Assembly: GCA_032622095.1 (NCBI GenBank) | Contig: CP136069.1 | Coordinates: 63,908,819 to 63,972,818, forward strand | DNA: 64,000 nucleotides | Source of the DNA: Siphonodentalium dalli | Taxonomy: Eukaryota > Mollusca > Scaphopoda > Gadilida > Siphonodentaliidae | Direction: 5' to 3' | Shown here: positions 1 through 12,853 of the stretch, piece by piece | How positions within the stretch are numbered: position 1 is the stretch's first letter | How the letters are laid out: every line of letters starts with the position of its first letter | Notes under the pieces: model-generated | Database searches by the model: none | What the model was told of the DNA's origin: nothing | The model's input: only the letters and a program-made list of their open reading frames with translations | Position numbers and translations under genes: made by a program

Positions 1-155
1 AATGCATTGGTCTAACAATATTTACCTTGACCTTGTAAGCCAGTGCATTCTCTTATATATGCGAGGCTCCCTATGGGAGACTCGCATATATAAGAGAACG
101 CAATGACACAGATCTTTAATGCTGTACAAGTGCGCTCCCATCATGAAAGAGTTAA
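1..155. mobile_element. Family A2 TTAA MITE, right part
   Basis: A2 ends with TTAACCCTTCCATGA- or TTAACCCTTTCATGA-type termini on TTAA targets, as in piggyBac-like elements. A complete copy is about 260 bp and holds two hairpins, a GCCAATGC-type and a GCCAGTGC-type, each with a GAG-CTCCC-ATA head. This copy enters at the window edge and ends GAAAGAGTTAA. Confidence 0.75.
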
Positions 156-186
156 GTTTTAGCTACATATTCTATATTTAACTCAC

Positions 187-321
187 CATTTCCCCAGCAT
201 GTTAGCGGCCCCAGTGTGAGATTGGCCCAGGCTCCAGTTTTCTGTAAAACTTTTAGTTCTGTCGTAGGAAGATGTTTTTTCTCTCGATTGTAGACTACAT
301 CCTGCTTCCACTCGTGGTCAC
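187..321 (-). CDS. Exon 14: C-terminal part of fibrinogen-like region
   Basis: Residues 828-872, phase 1 to 1. It has DHEWKQDVVYN, KHLPTTELKVL and LTLGPLTCWGN, matching the W-x-x-D...K-x-x-L-P...G-P-L-x-C-x-G signature of CNTNAP and neurexin IV proteins; this is the strongest single piece of evidence for the superfamily. The donor is AATG|GTGAGT; the next exon, expected to start another LamG, is outside the window. Confidence 0.9.
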
Positions 322-3300
322 CTGTAAAAACGAAATAAATAAGATTGTATAATATAAGGCAGGATGTTAAATATTTACCTTGACCTTGTAAGCCAGTGCA
401 TTCTCTTATATATGTGAGGCTCCCTATGGGAGACTCGTATATATAAGAGAACGCAATGACACAGATCTTTAATGCTGTGCTCCCATCATGAAAGGGTTAA
501 GTAATGCCCTAAATAATCGAATCCTCAACCACAGTCGGAAATATGGCTTGTTATTCATCAGAAAGCTCTAAGTGAGAGCTTTCCAATGAAGGGCAACAAG
601 CCATATTTCTGACTAAATCCTGAAAAATTACCCATAATTCTGCTGTTGTTAAGGAGCCTATTATTTAGGGCATTATAATAGATCAGAGTTAAAGCTATGT
701 GAAATACCCTAATTGGTTGCAGATGCATCAAAATAAAAATCGTGTTCAATGTAGATAATTTTGAACATGTTCAAGCATGGTGTTTTCTTAAATGAAACAT
801 CAAATAGCAGAGCTCTGCAAAGCTTCAAAGATTTGAATCGTTGTCAACATTGGCGATCTGATTAGTGATTGATACCGAATCGGCTCTTCGATTTGTATAT
901 TTTCGAATCAGGTTACTCTTGTTCGTTTTCCTGATTCTTATTTGGTTGCCAAATTCCGATTCCCAAGGCTTTTAACAAAAACTTCTTTGCAATACAAACA
1001 GGCAGACTACCTCGGTGTTTACAACACTACAATAAGCCTGCCGGAGGGTTATAATATGACCTTCTCCTGTTGCGGAATAGTTCTCTTGAATTATATCATA
1101 ATAAACAATAATCTATATTTAGCACCCAGATAAGAGTTGTGGGTGGGCTGTTGATTAAGCTGTGCGATTATATGACAGGTCCACAGGACAACTGTCATAC
1201 AGTAATGACCTAAATAATTGACTTAACCACAGGAGAATTATGGGTAATTTTTCAGGATTTAGTCGCAAATATGGCTTGTTGCCAATCATCGGAAAGCTCT
1301 CGGTCATAATTCTGATGTGGTTAAGGAGTCGATTATTTAGGGCATTACTGTACACTATTATAAAATGTTTACAGGAGAATGTGTAGACTGACCAGGCCTG
1401 AGAATAACTTGAGGTGCCTGTCATTTGCAGAATGAGGTCCGCAGAGGGTGAATTTAGTGATGCTATCCACATAGCAGGCTAGCATCACTAAATTCAAGCT
1501 CCAGGGAGCTCATTCTACTTAGGACTCATCAGAGCTGTTAAGTTTCACGGATTGTCCGTGAGACTCACGGATTGCTATGGACAAAACCTCCAAAACATGG
1601 AAGACCACCCAATTCTCCCACATTGTGCAGATGTACTGTTGCCATCGGTAACATCAAGAGTAATTTCATATTCATCATTATTCAGTACTAATCAGCAGTA
1701 CTAATTGAGACTAATTAATGTTCACACCCTTTCGTAGCCGTGCGAGCTGTCGTAAAAGTATAAACAATAGATTTAATAATGCGACTTAAATAACTACTAA
1801 GTCACAAACCATGCGAACGGATGTGTTCATTTCGTTTGCGGGTAAAACTGTATAGACGAGTCCATTTTGTACTTTCGGTGGAAAGTGTGCATTTCTTTTG
1901 GGGATTAAACAGTAAGATGAGTCAATTTATTCTGATTTTGTACTTTCGTTTTCACGCATATCCGGTTGTATCCGGTGGAATTCTGAGTATTTTCACTTAG
2001 TTTATACGAAGTGTCTGCTGCTTTCTCTTCATAAATGGTGGTACCTCCCACTCACATCAGCTCTATTACAATTACCAATAGGACATTTATTACCATTGTA
2101 TTTAGGTATATATATATTTATAAAATAAACAGAAATAGACAAAATTGGGCATACCTACTGCAAAAATCTCCCGAATTGATATTTTCAAAATTTAACAGGT
2201 CTGGGCCTCAACTTCTCTGGAAAGTTTCTTTATTATCAAATTTCTAGAGAAACTTCTCTATGTCCCCAAATTGGCAGACGACACATTGCATAATCGAGGA
2301 TCCCAAAGGGTGTACATCACAATATTCACCATTTGGGAACTTCAATCTGAGTCTATGTCTCCCATAGCAGATGGGGCCATGCAGAATGAGGTCTCAAGAG
2401 GATGAATTTTGTGATGCTAGCCCACTGGGCAGGATAGCGTCACTAAAGTCACCCTCTGGGGACCTCATTCTGCAAATGACACAGTAAACTCAGGCTAAAG
2501 CTTGAGACTGACCTTTATCACAGTTGAGTATCAGTGGTGGACATGTGACATTTCCAGTCGTATCACAGTTTTTGTCTGCCACCATTGACTGTAAAGTCTC
2601 ACCATTTGCTGCCTTCAGAAACGTCATCTCTCCAAGTCTGAAAAAAGACAAATCATGATAAACCCTTTATGGAGCCCCAGGCAGAGAGAACAATGCACTG
2701 ATGTCATGATAAACCCTTTATGGAGCCCCAGGCAGAGAGAACAATGCACTGATGACATTCGTTTGCTTGGTCCTGTGTGCGGATCCATATGGGAGTGGTT
2801 TAACCCTTTACCCAACAGAAGGGCCCTGTGCCAATGCATTCTCTTATATATGCGAGTCGACCATAGGTCGCCTCGCATATATAAGAGAATGCATTGGCTT
2901 AACACATTAAAAATTCTAAAATTGTTAAAGAATGTAAGAAAAAATGGTAAAAAGTGTTAAAAAAATATTTTTTTTAGGCCAATGCATTCTCTTATATATG
3001 CGAGGCGACCTATGGTCGACTCGCATATATAAGAGAATGCATTGGCACAGGGCATAACTGTAACTATCACAATGTGGTCAAGGAGCCGGTTCCAATGATA
3101 TCCATATTTGTATGGTTCTATTGAGACAGACCTAAGATATTTTAGGCTGTTGAAGCTTTATTTGGCCGGTTTTGGCCGGTTTGTTGGGTAAAGGGTTAAC
3201 CATTTCTTGAAGGGAGCTGCACTGTGCAGCAATAAAGATCTTGTGCCAGTGCATTCTCTTATATATGCGAGTCTCCCATCGGGAGCCTTGCATATACATA

Positions 3301-6300
3301 AGAGAATGCACTGGCTTACAATGTCAAGGTAAATATTGTTAGGCCAATGTATTCTCTTATATCTGCGAGGCTCCCTATGGGAGAATCCATTGGCACAGAG
3401 TTTTCGCAAAATTTCAAGCCTTGAAATAGTGTGTCTGCAATTTGCAGAATGAGGTTCCCAGAGGGTGAATTTAGTGAAGCTATCCCATACAGCAGATTAG
3501 CATCACCAAATTTACCCTCTGGATACCTCATTCTGCTGAGGTCTCAACTGCTATGGGAGACCTAGGATCAGATTGAAGTTCCCCAGTTCAAGTTGGTGAT
3601 GTTCACCCATTAGTCACCTTGATTGTTCATTTTATCTTCTACAAATTTGGGGATATAGAAACTGAACAGAAGGGGGAAAGTAACTAAATACAATGTAAAT
3701 TTGAGACTATATAGATACTTCTGCCTAAGCAGAATGAGGTCAACAGAGGGTGAATTTAGTGATGCCAGCCTGCTGCATGGGATAGTGTCACTAAATTAAC
3801 CCTATGACAAACACACTATTTCAAGGCTTGGTCCCGCGTTGATTCTTCTTCTCAGCATCTTCTGCTTAGTTGTAATTGGAACTTACAACCTAGAACCGTA
3901 GTTCAATCCTTTAACCCTTTACCCAACAAACCGGCCAAATAAAGCTTCAACAGCCTAAAATATCTTCGGTCTGTCTCAATAGAACCATACAAATATGGAT
4001 ATAATTGGAACCGGCTCCTTGACCACATTGTGATAGTTACAGTTATGCCCTGTGCCAATGCATTCTCTTATATATGCGAGTCGACCATAGGTCGCCTCGC
4101 ATATATAAGAGAATGCATTGGCATAGGTCGAACTTGACCTGTATTTTTTACCATTTTTTCTTACATTCTTTAACAATTTTATAATTTTTAATGTGTTAAG
4201 CCAATGCATTCTCTTATATATGCGAGGCGACCTATGGTCGACTCGCATATATAAGAGAATGCATTGGCACAGGGCCGTTCTGTTGGGTAAAGGGTTAACC
4301 CTTTCATGACGGGAGTTGTGCTGGTGCATCATTAAAGATCATGTGCCAGTGCATTCTCTTATATATGCGACTCTCCCACAATGTTTGTTGATCTTATTAT
4401 CTGAACATTTTCTAAGTGAACTGGATTAAGTTTGTATTCATCATTCACAAGGCGAAGCCAGTCAATGATTTTTAACCTTTGATGATGGGAGCTGCGGTGG
4501 TGCAGCATTAAAAATACCAGTGAACTAGTGGCATCAGCCAGGGACTTGTAACGACATCAACAGCCAATTACACTTTGTTCAACATGCATTTTATATTCTT
4601 AACTTATGCCTGAATTCAGTTTGTAACAAGAGAATTGCTAGGGCATGACTAAGTAATCCCTTGGTAATTCCAATAAAGGGCCATAACTCTGGTGAAAAAT
4701 TGGCGAGCGGAACCCAAATTAAAACTTGACCTGTATTTTGGACTAGTAAACTCGCATACCAAATTTCATTCCTTTCAGCTCAGACTTACAGACATTATCA
4801 TCTGGGAATGAAAATTTAGTGCAAAATCCAACAAAATAAGGGCCATAAATCTGATGAAAATTGGCGGGTGGAACCCAAATTCGAACTTGACCTGTATTTG
4901 TGCTAAACCCAAATACCGAATTTCATTCCATTCAGTTGAGACTGAAGAAACCAAAAGCGAGTCGATGACTAGACAGACATACGGACAGAAGGACCAATAA
5001 CATAATATGTCCTGTTTTTTTTTGTTTGAACTTTTAAATAGAGGATTCTTACTTCATCGGAGCAGCATAGCAATCATACTGTATCCTCTGCTCACACCAG
5101 GCTGACTCCGTTGCCAAGGCAACCAGCTGTTCATGGTTCATCCCCCTAAAATGCAGAAAAATGTATTAATTAAAGAGTGAGAATCTACATTTCTTGAATA
5201 GTTAATTTAAAGTGGTAAGTTATGTTTTATTTTGGTAAAAATAACCATGCTAAATTTGTTATGTAAATATATAGCATCAAACTCATATTTTTACATCATA
5301 GATAGCTGTGTTCAGGAGAAAAAAAAAACATACCTATTATTAACAATCCCGTTATTAATATATCAATATTGTTTAGATTATCTGATAGATCTTCATCAAA
5401 ACTGAATCTCACAAATATCAAAGAGCCCGTTTTGTGCATAAATTTGCTCCCGATTATGAGTTTACATTAAAAATAAAACATCCTAACATAGCATGTCAAG
5501 TGAATTTCCCATGGCTTTGTACAGAAAACAAAACTGTAGTAATAAACCGGCACATGACACAAGTTTAATATATAAAATTTGAGCCAGCTGTGGATTTTCT
5601 CACTTGTATGTGACTATACGGTTGTGATTTTTTCACCCTAAATGTTCTCACCTATATTTGATCATGGTTCTGATTTTTCACCTGTACATTTTCTCACCTG
5701 TAATTCATCATGGTTCTGATTTTTTCACCTGTACATTTTCTCACCTGTTATTCATCATGGTTTTGATTTTTTCACCTGTAAATTTTCTCACCTGTTATTC
5801 ATCATGGTTTAGATTTTTTCACCCTAAATTTTCTCACCTGTTATTCATCATGGTTCTGATTATTTCACCAGTAAATTTTCTCACCTGTATTTAATCATGG
5901 TTCTGATTTTTTCACCAGTACATTTTCTCACCAGTTATTCATCATGGTTTTGATTTTTTCACCTGTAAATTTTCTCACCTGTTATTCATCATGGTTTAGA
6001 TTTTTTCACCCTAAATTTTCTCAACTGTTATTCATCATGGTTCTGATTATTTCACCTGTAAATTTTCTCACCTGTATTTAATCATGGTTCTGATTTTTTC
6101 ACCAGTACATTTTCTCACCAGTTATTCATCATGGTTTTGATTTTTTCACCTGTAAATTTTCTCACCTGTTATTCATCATGGTTCTGATTATTTCACCTGT
6201 AAATTTTCTCACCTGTATTTAATCATGGTTCTGATTTTTTCACCAGTACATTTTCTCACCTATAATTCATCATGGTTCTGACTCATTTACCTCTAAAGTT

Positions 6301-9300
6301 TCTCACCTGTAGTTGATCATGGTTCTGACATTTGCTTTTTGCGGATTCATGATGGTTACATTTGGCTCCAGGTTGTGTTCGATGACCGTCCTCCCATATC
6401 GGTACCCATCCCTATCAAAGCCCATATCACAGTTAATATATACAGGGTTGAGGTCTCCGACACCGTCCTGGTCAACCATGTATATGCCCGACTTTTTACG
6501 ACCCGACTGATAATAATCATCACAGCTTTTCTTGTATTTGGCTGAAATAGTTTTGGAAATGTCTTTCTTAGTCTTCGCTTCGTATTTGCTTAGCATTCGA
6601 ATGCTTGAGAAAAACCACTAAACAAATGAGAATAGATTGGACCAATCAGTGATAACCTTACATTTGCATAACTAGTATTTTTTATGCTTAACATTCAAAT
6701 ACTAAGATTTCCGTTCTATTTGACTGCTTAGGAATTTTACTCAATAAACCTTTAGAAAAACATCCTTTACAACAATAAATATGTTATACCATTTAAATGA
6801 TCTTTCAACTTTTATCAAATAGATATATCTAATTAAACCAATTAGTCATTAGCTGATCCATGCACATGTTGTTATCGAAGAGCATGCTCTATTATTTATC
6901 AGTCAATTAAATTTTATTTTCTTTCATTTTTCCACTTTCATTCAGAATATGGTGTGAAATTCGAGCAACTATTAGAACACTTCAAGCTCTATCATTATTA
7001 TACATAACTCATCTGCTACTATAGTAATATCTTGTTGTAAAACAATCAACAGGTATTAGAGGATATAACACCTGAACTGCCAGCGATATCTATTGTACCA
7101 CTAACAGCTCAAAGTGTTGTGCAGGTTAAAAGTGAATTGGCATAAGAGGTGTTAGAAAAGAAGAGTAAATGAGAATGAGTTTACATGTCTTTGTTAATTG
7201 CCTAATGCAATGTGTACAGTAATGCCCTAAATAATCGACTCCTTAATCACAGCAGAATTATTGGTAACTTTTCAGGATATAGTCGGAAATATGGCTTGTT
7301 GCCATTCATCGGAAAGCTCTCAGTGATGAATGTCAACAAGCCATATTTCCGATAAATCCTGAAAAGTTACCCATAATTCTGCTGTGATTAAGGAGTCGAT
7401 TATTTAGGGCATTACTGTAGTCTGACCAAGGTCAAATAATTTTTTTCTTGATTCAAGCTTTTCAGAAATTAAGAAATGATTCAACATCAGCTGAACAGAG
7501 AGATCGATACCACCCAATACCAAATCAATATCACAGATAATTCACACAGTGAATTCTGCATAAAAGTACTTACGAAAACGACAAGCTTTCCCAACGTATG
7601 CAGTAACAGAGCAGTCACAGTGCACGCCCTCCCACTCGGACAAACACTCGCTGCCGTGCTCACACATATCAGAACCTTTACAGTAGTCGATCAGGTGACA
7701 CCCATCGATCTTGAGATCGTACCCGGCTCTCGACTTCACTATCTCGAACGGATCAATGTCTCTGTTCTGGATGCTCAGGCCCTTTATACATCCGACGAAG
7801 CCTTCCGTTTCTGAAATCATAAGAAAAATATTCAGCTTGCAGAAATAAATTATTTTTGAGTTGATGATGGCCAAATAATAGTACTGAATGTGAATGTTGT
7901 GAAACACTTTCAAGAAAAAGTTTTATGCAAGTGTGAGAGTGTGAATGAGCGGATGATTGAAGGCATGTGTCAAATGAACGTGAAGATTAACTATATCTCT
8001 TATATTCTTCTGACAACAAAGTAGTAGTAGTTGTGGCAGTAATAATAATAATAGTAAAGGATGGAATTGGGGACTTGAAAAGGGCAGTATTTAAGTGTAT
8101 AATTCTTGTCATGGTGGTGTCCGTCTTACTTGAAGTGAAAGAATTCCATTGTGTCAACATCCAGAAAACAAATTAATTATTAATAATGATTTTCCCTTTT
8201 TATCCTCTCAAATCGAAATATACATTTTTTTTTATGGTTTTTACCCTAAAAAGAGAAATAAAAACATGTTTGTTATTCTGTAGCAGTCACTGATAGGATA
8301 CATACCTTTATATCGCCGTAGTCCATATCCGATAACCACCTGACCGTTATGTTGGAGAATTCTATGATAGGGTAATGATGTGACTGAGTATTCATCAACC
8401 TTTAATTTGACTTGACTGGAAATAGAATAAAAACAATAAGCGGCTGATGCACTAATTCAAAACTGACTAAACTGACTTCATAGAAGTCTTGTATTTGATA
8501 GTTATTTTAAAACTATAACTTTTAAGACCATCAAAAAATAAATATATATACACAGTCCTCATAATTCCCTAAACTCTATGGATCATATAAATTTTTCACT
8601 CAAGTTTAAAAATAGTGATGTTTCCGTTACTCGGTATATTCATTCTGAATATAATGCCACTGACAGCACAAATGATATTAACATGGCACAATGAACACAT
8701 TACTGTGTATTTAAGTCTTGGTAGCAAACGAACGAGATGTCAAATGGACCATGTGCACAAGGGCACCACCATCTTAAAACAATGACTTCCAGTGTAAATA
8801 ATGCAGATCAGCACTAAACAATAAACAGGATTTTTTTCCCGTTGTAGTCCTTATTTTTAAATATTTTTGACGAGGTCGATAAAATTAGGAGGGTCGGATG
8901 TCTGGATTTGGGGTGGGCAGGTTACCGAAAACATCACTAAAATAGTGATGGTTTGGTTACCTGCCCGCCCAAGTCCAGACCTCTGGCCCTACCTGTGAAT
9001 GAATGTAAGATGTAGTGAACGGTAGCAGTTGTCATAGTTACCTGTGAATGAATGTAATATGTAAGGAATGCCAGTGGTTGTCATTGACGATAGCTGCCGG
9101 AACTGTTATGTTATCAGAATAGACTAGAGTTCTTGACGTAGGAATGAAATACAACAAAAGCTGACCATTGTCAACCCAAACCTGAAAGATAAACGAGAGG
9201 CCAACAATGAGTTGGTCAATGTGATATCCATTCTATCTTTTTCAGTAAATCATATGCAGGGAACGATAGTGAGTGGATAAAAATGATACTCATAGACTAA

Positions 9301-12300
9301 AATGCAGCCAAGATTTCCAGTGGCTAGTTATTAGCCATGGTAGATATGGGTCAGATCACGCTTTGTTACATATCCCCGATACAAGATTTGTGATACAAAT
9401 ACGTATGTAGATATCTAGATACCTCAGGTGAATATGCTGAGGCCTAGATAAATATCAGCTGTAGCTTCTGCTATGGAGCCTTGTTTCGGTTTGGTAGATA
9501 CCAGTTGCATGGTAGGGAAATAATTTCCTCACTTTCTTTTTCAAATTTGAGTTTAACCCTTTACCCAACAAACCGGCCAAATAAAGCTTCAACAGCCTAA
9601 AATATCTTCGGTCTGTCTCAATAGAACCATACAAATATGGATATCATTGGAACCGGCTCCTTGACCACATTGTGATAGTTACAGTTATGCCCTGTGCCAA
9701 TGCATTCTCTTATATATGCGAGTCGACCATAGGTCGCCTCGCATATATAAGAGAATGCATTGGCCTAAAAAAAGCCAATGCATTCTCTTATATATGCGAG
9801 GCGACCTATGGTCGACTCGCATATATAAGAGAATGCATTGGCACAGGGCCGTTCTGTTGGGTAAAGGGTTAATAAAACCAGTCATGAAACCATGTGCACA
9901 CTGAGGTGAGGTGCCAAATAATAGTGTTGGAGAACATTCCAAACATCGCTATCGTAAAAATTGCCACCATCAATATTATTGATTTCAACCTAAAATTTCA
10001 CCCTATTATTAGGCACATACGAGTTCACAGTAAAGGATGAAAATGGTCATCGTTCTCACAGCATTTGGGCATATTGGGATACGCGATATTATATGACCGA
10101 ATACGAAACACGTACCTCAGCATTCTGTATCTTGATTGACCTGTGTGCACCCGGTTGCACCTCCCATCCCTCCCATCGCATCATTTTAAAAAAATAAACC
10201 AGTGACATTTTTTTCTTGAAGTATGTTGAATAAAATAAGCTATGAACAAGAGCAATTATTAATTAGAGATGGGCTGTCCCAATGGGACCACACCCTTGGC
10301 AGCTAGATTTCTGCATGTTTCGAAAATTTGTAAGTAAGAAAAGGGGGATAACTCCATGACAAAAAAGTCAGACGGACCTCATTGTCGCAGGTGTACAGGT
10401 TCCCATATACCCCACATAATAAAAGATGGTAATGTTTCAACTCAAATGAAGAAGAACAATCTGCAATCAACTCACCTCTATAAACCCGTATTCCGTGCCG
10501 CCCTCCGAGTTGGAGGAGCTCAAAGAAACATGAAATAATACTGCTTTTCTGCGCACAGTTCTGAATTGAAAATAAACATCCAGTTTCATTTTGTTGTACC
10601 CAGGTTCGAGTAACAACATTGTCGCAGCATGCGGAAACGAAAGCGGAATGTTGCTGACTATTTTACACTGTAATAACGCCTCATCGCCTCCATGATACGT
10701 AATGTCGCTCTCCTTTTTTGATGTTTTGAGGTCAAACAGTAGAGATTTCTCATTGAAGTAAATATTGCGTAAACATCCAACAAAGTTCTGTGTGACTTGA
10801 AGACCTGAAAAAGCAAAGACAATTATTCATTATTTTTTCCTTTCTATACTAAATGGATTTTCCCATTTGGTTTATAACAACCACCAAGGGTGCTTATACT
10901 TAAGGCAGGTGAATGACGTCATATAATTTTTTCTATATCCATCAGTGATTTTTCAAGATCGCAGGTCTAGATTTTGGAGAAATTGTCACGTGACTTCCGG
11001 TTAGCAACCGTGTGGAGATTGCAAAAAAACACGGAATTGGAAATGAAGCATCGTGATAAAATTGAAAGTAACTACTTCACAACTTACGAAGAATTCACAT
11101 GTAGTTTAAGTCTATTAATTTCATTTAGACCAATATCGTTGGTCAGCTTAATGAAAACGAAAAATGAAGAAGTCATGACGATAATTCAGACATGATTTTA
11201 CAATCCACGACACGTCTTGTCAATTTGGCATGTCGTCTCCGTCGTGACCACTGCATGATGTTACATAAATTATTCTTAGCGTTATGTCGCCGAAAAAAGG
11301 CAAATTTGAGGCACATCATGTGTGGTTGCTCCACTACGTGTCACGTACAATTCATATTATAAAAGTATACATTGGGACATTCCACTATTCATTTGGAGGG
11401 GTGTTCAGGTAATAAAAGCAGACAACAGACTGAAAAGCAGACAGTAATAGAGTGGGAAATGTTCAGATAATAAGTTCAACAAACAATGGTCATTTGTTGA
11501 ACCTATTATGTGAACATTTCCTAAGGCAACTACTTTTCAGTTGGCACTCATTCAAGAATAACACTACCCACATTGCCATCATTAACCCTTTACCCAACAA
11601 AACGGCCAAAAACGCCCAAATGAAGCTTCAACAGCCTAAAATATCTTCGGTCTGTCTCAATAACACCATACAAATATGGATATCATTGGAACCGGTTCAT
11701 TGACCACATTGTGATGGTTACAGTTATGCCCTGTGCCAATGCATTCTCTTATATATGCGAGTCGACCATAGGTCGCCTCGCATATATAAGAGAATGCATT
11801 GGCCATTTTTCTTACATTCTTTAACAATTTTGTAATTTTTTCTTACATTTTTTAACAATTTTTATAAATTTTTCTACATTCTTTGACAATTTTATCATTT
11901 TTAATATGTGTCAAGCCAATGCATTCTCTTATATATGCGAGGCGACCTATGGTCGACTCGCATATATAAGAGAATGCATTGGCACAGGGCCCTTCTGTTG
12001 GGTAAAGGGTTAACAGGGTGCATTAGTCTTCTTATAGAGGATATCTGTGCCAAATTTCATAAAAGTAGATCTCATATATTTGGAAAACAACATTAAATAT
12101 GAAGGGAAAACTTATTTTTTTTAGGTGGAGATAAGTGTTATTTTTTTATTCTTTAAATACAGCAATGCCCTAAATAATCGACTTCTTAACCACAGCAGAA
12201 TTATGGGTAATTTTTCAGGATTAGTCGGAAATATGGCTTGTTGCCATTCATCGGAAAGCTCTCAGAGCTTTCCGATGAATGGCAACAAGCCATATTTTTG

Positions 12301-12821
12301 ACTAAATCCTGAAAATTACCCATAATTATGCTGTGGTTAAGAAGTCGTTTATTTAGGGCATTACTGTATATGATGTTTGATCAATGAGAGTTTGGTGTAG
12401 TATAGAGCATATGTTTTTTGGACAATTTTGCATAGGTATGTTTTGATCCTACCTCACAAATTACGTCAAATTGAGAACAACTGGAAAATTCCACTGACAT
12501 TTCCGAGTATGTAGAGAAAACAAACCCTAAATTTATATTTCGTGTATTTATCAGCCTAAATAAATCCAAATTATGTAGACTAAATTTGGAAGCTACAAAC
12601 CTCTCGTTCTGACAAAATTGTCTCCACCTCCGAAGTAAACATTCTGGTCGAAGCTCAGAAAATGTTGATCTCCTTTAGTGTTTAACCTTTGAACTCTGTC
12701 GTCGAGGTATACTTCTACCATTCCGCCAACATGATTGATTGTCAGATTGTGCCAGCTGGAAGGGAAACAGTGATTGTTAGAACATTAAGCCATAAAAATA
12801 AAAAATAAATTAGAAAATTGG

Positions 12822-12853
<32 letters not shown>

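Noticed and set aside
5658-5894. 78-codon frame with repeated HLLFIMVLIF
   Set aside because: Translation of the 46-bp minisatellite.
7476-7814. 112-codon plus-strand frame over exon 10
   Set aside because: Antisense shadow of the EGF2 exon, whose minus-strand reading has conserved cysteines and matching splice phases.
9672-9942. Recurring peptides such as ANAFSYICES-RLAYIRECIG and QCILLYMRGDLWSTRIYKR on both strands, here and at about 25 other places
   Set aside because: They are translations of the family A hairpin arms. They occur in both directions and with every copy, so they reflect palindromic DNA and not a protein family.
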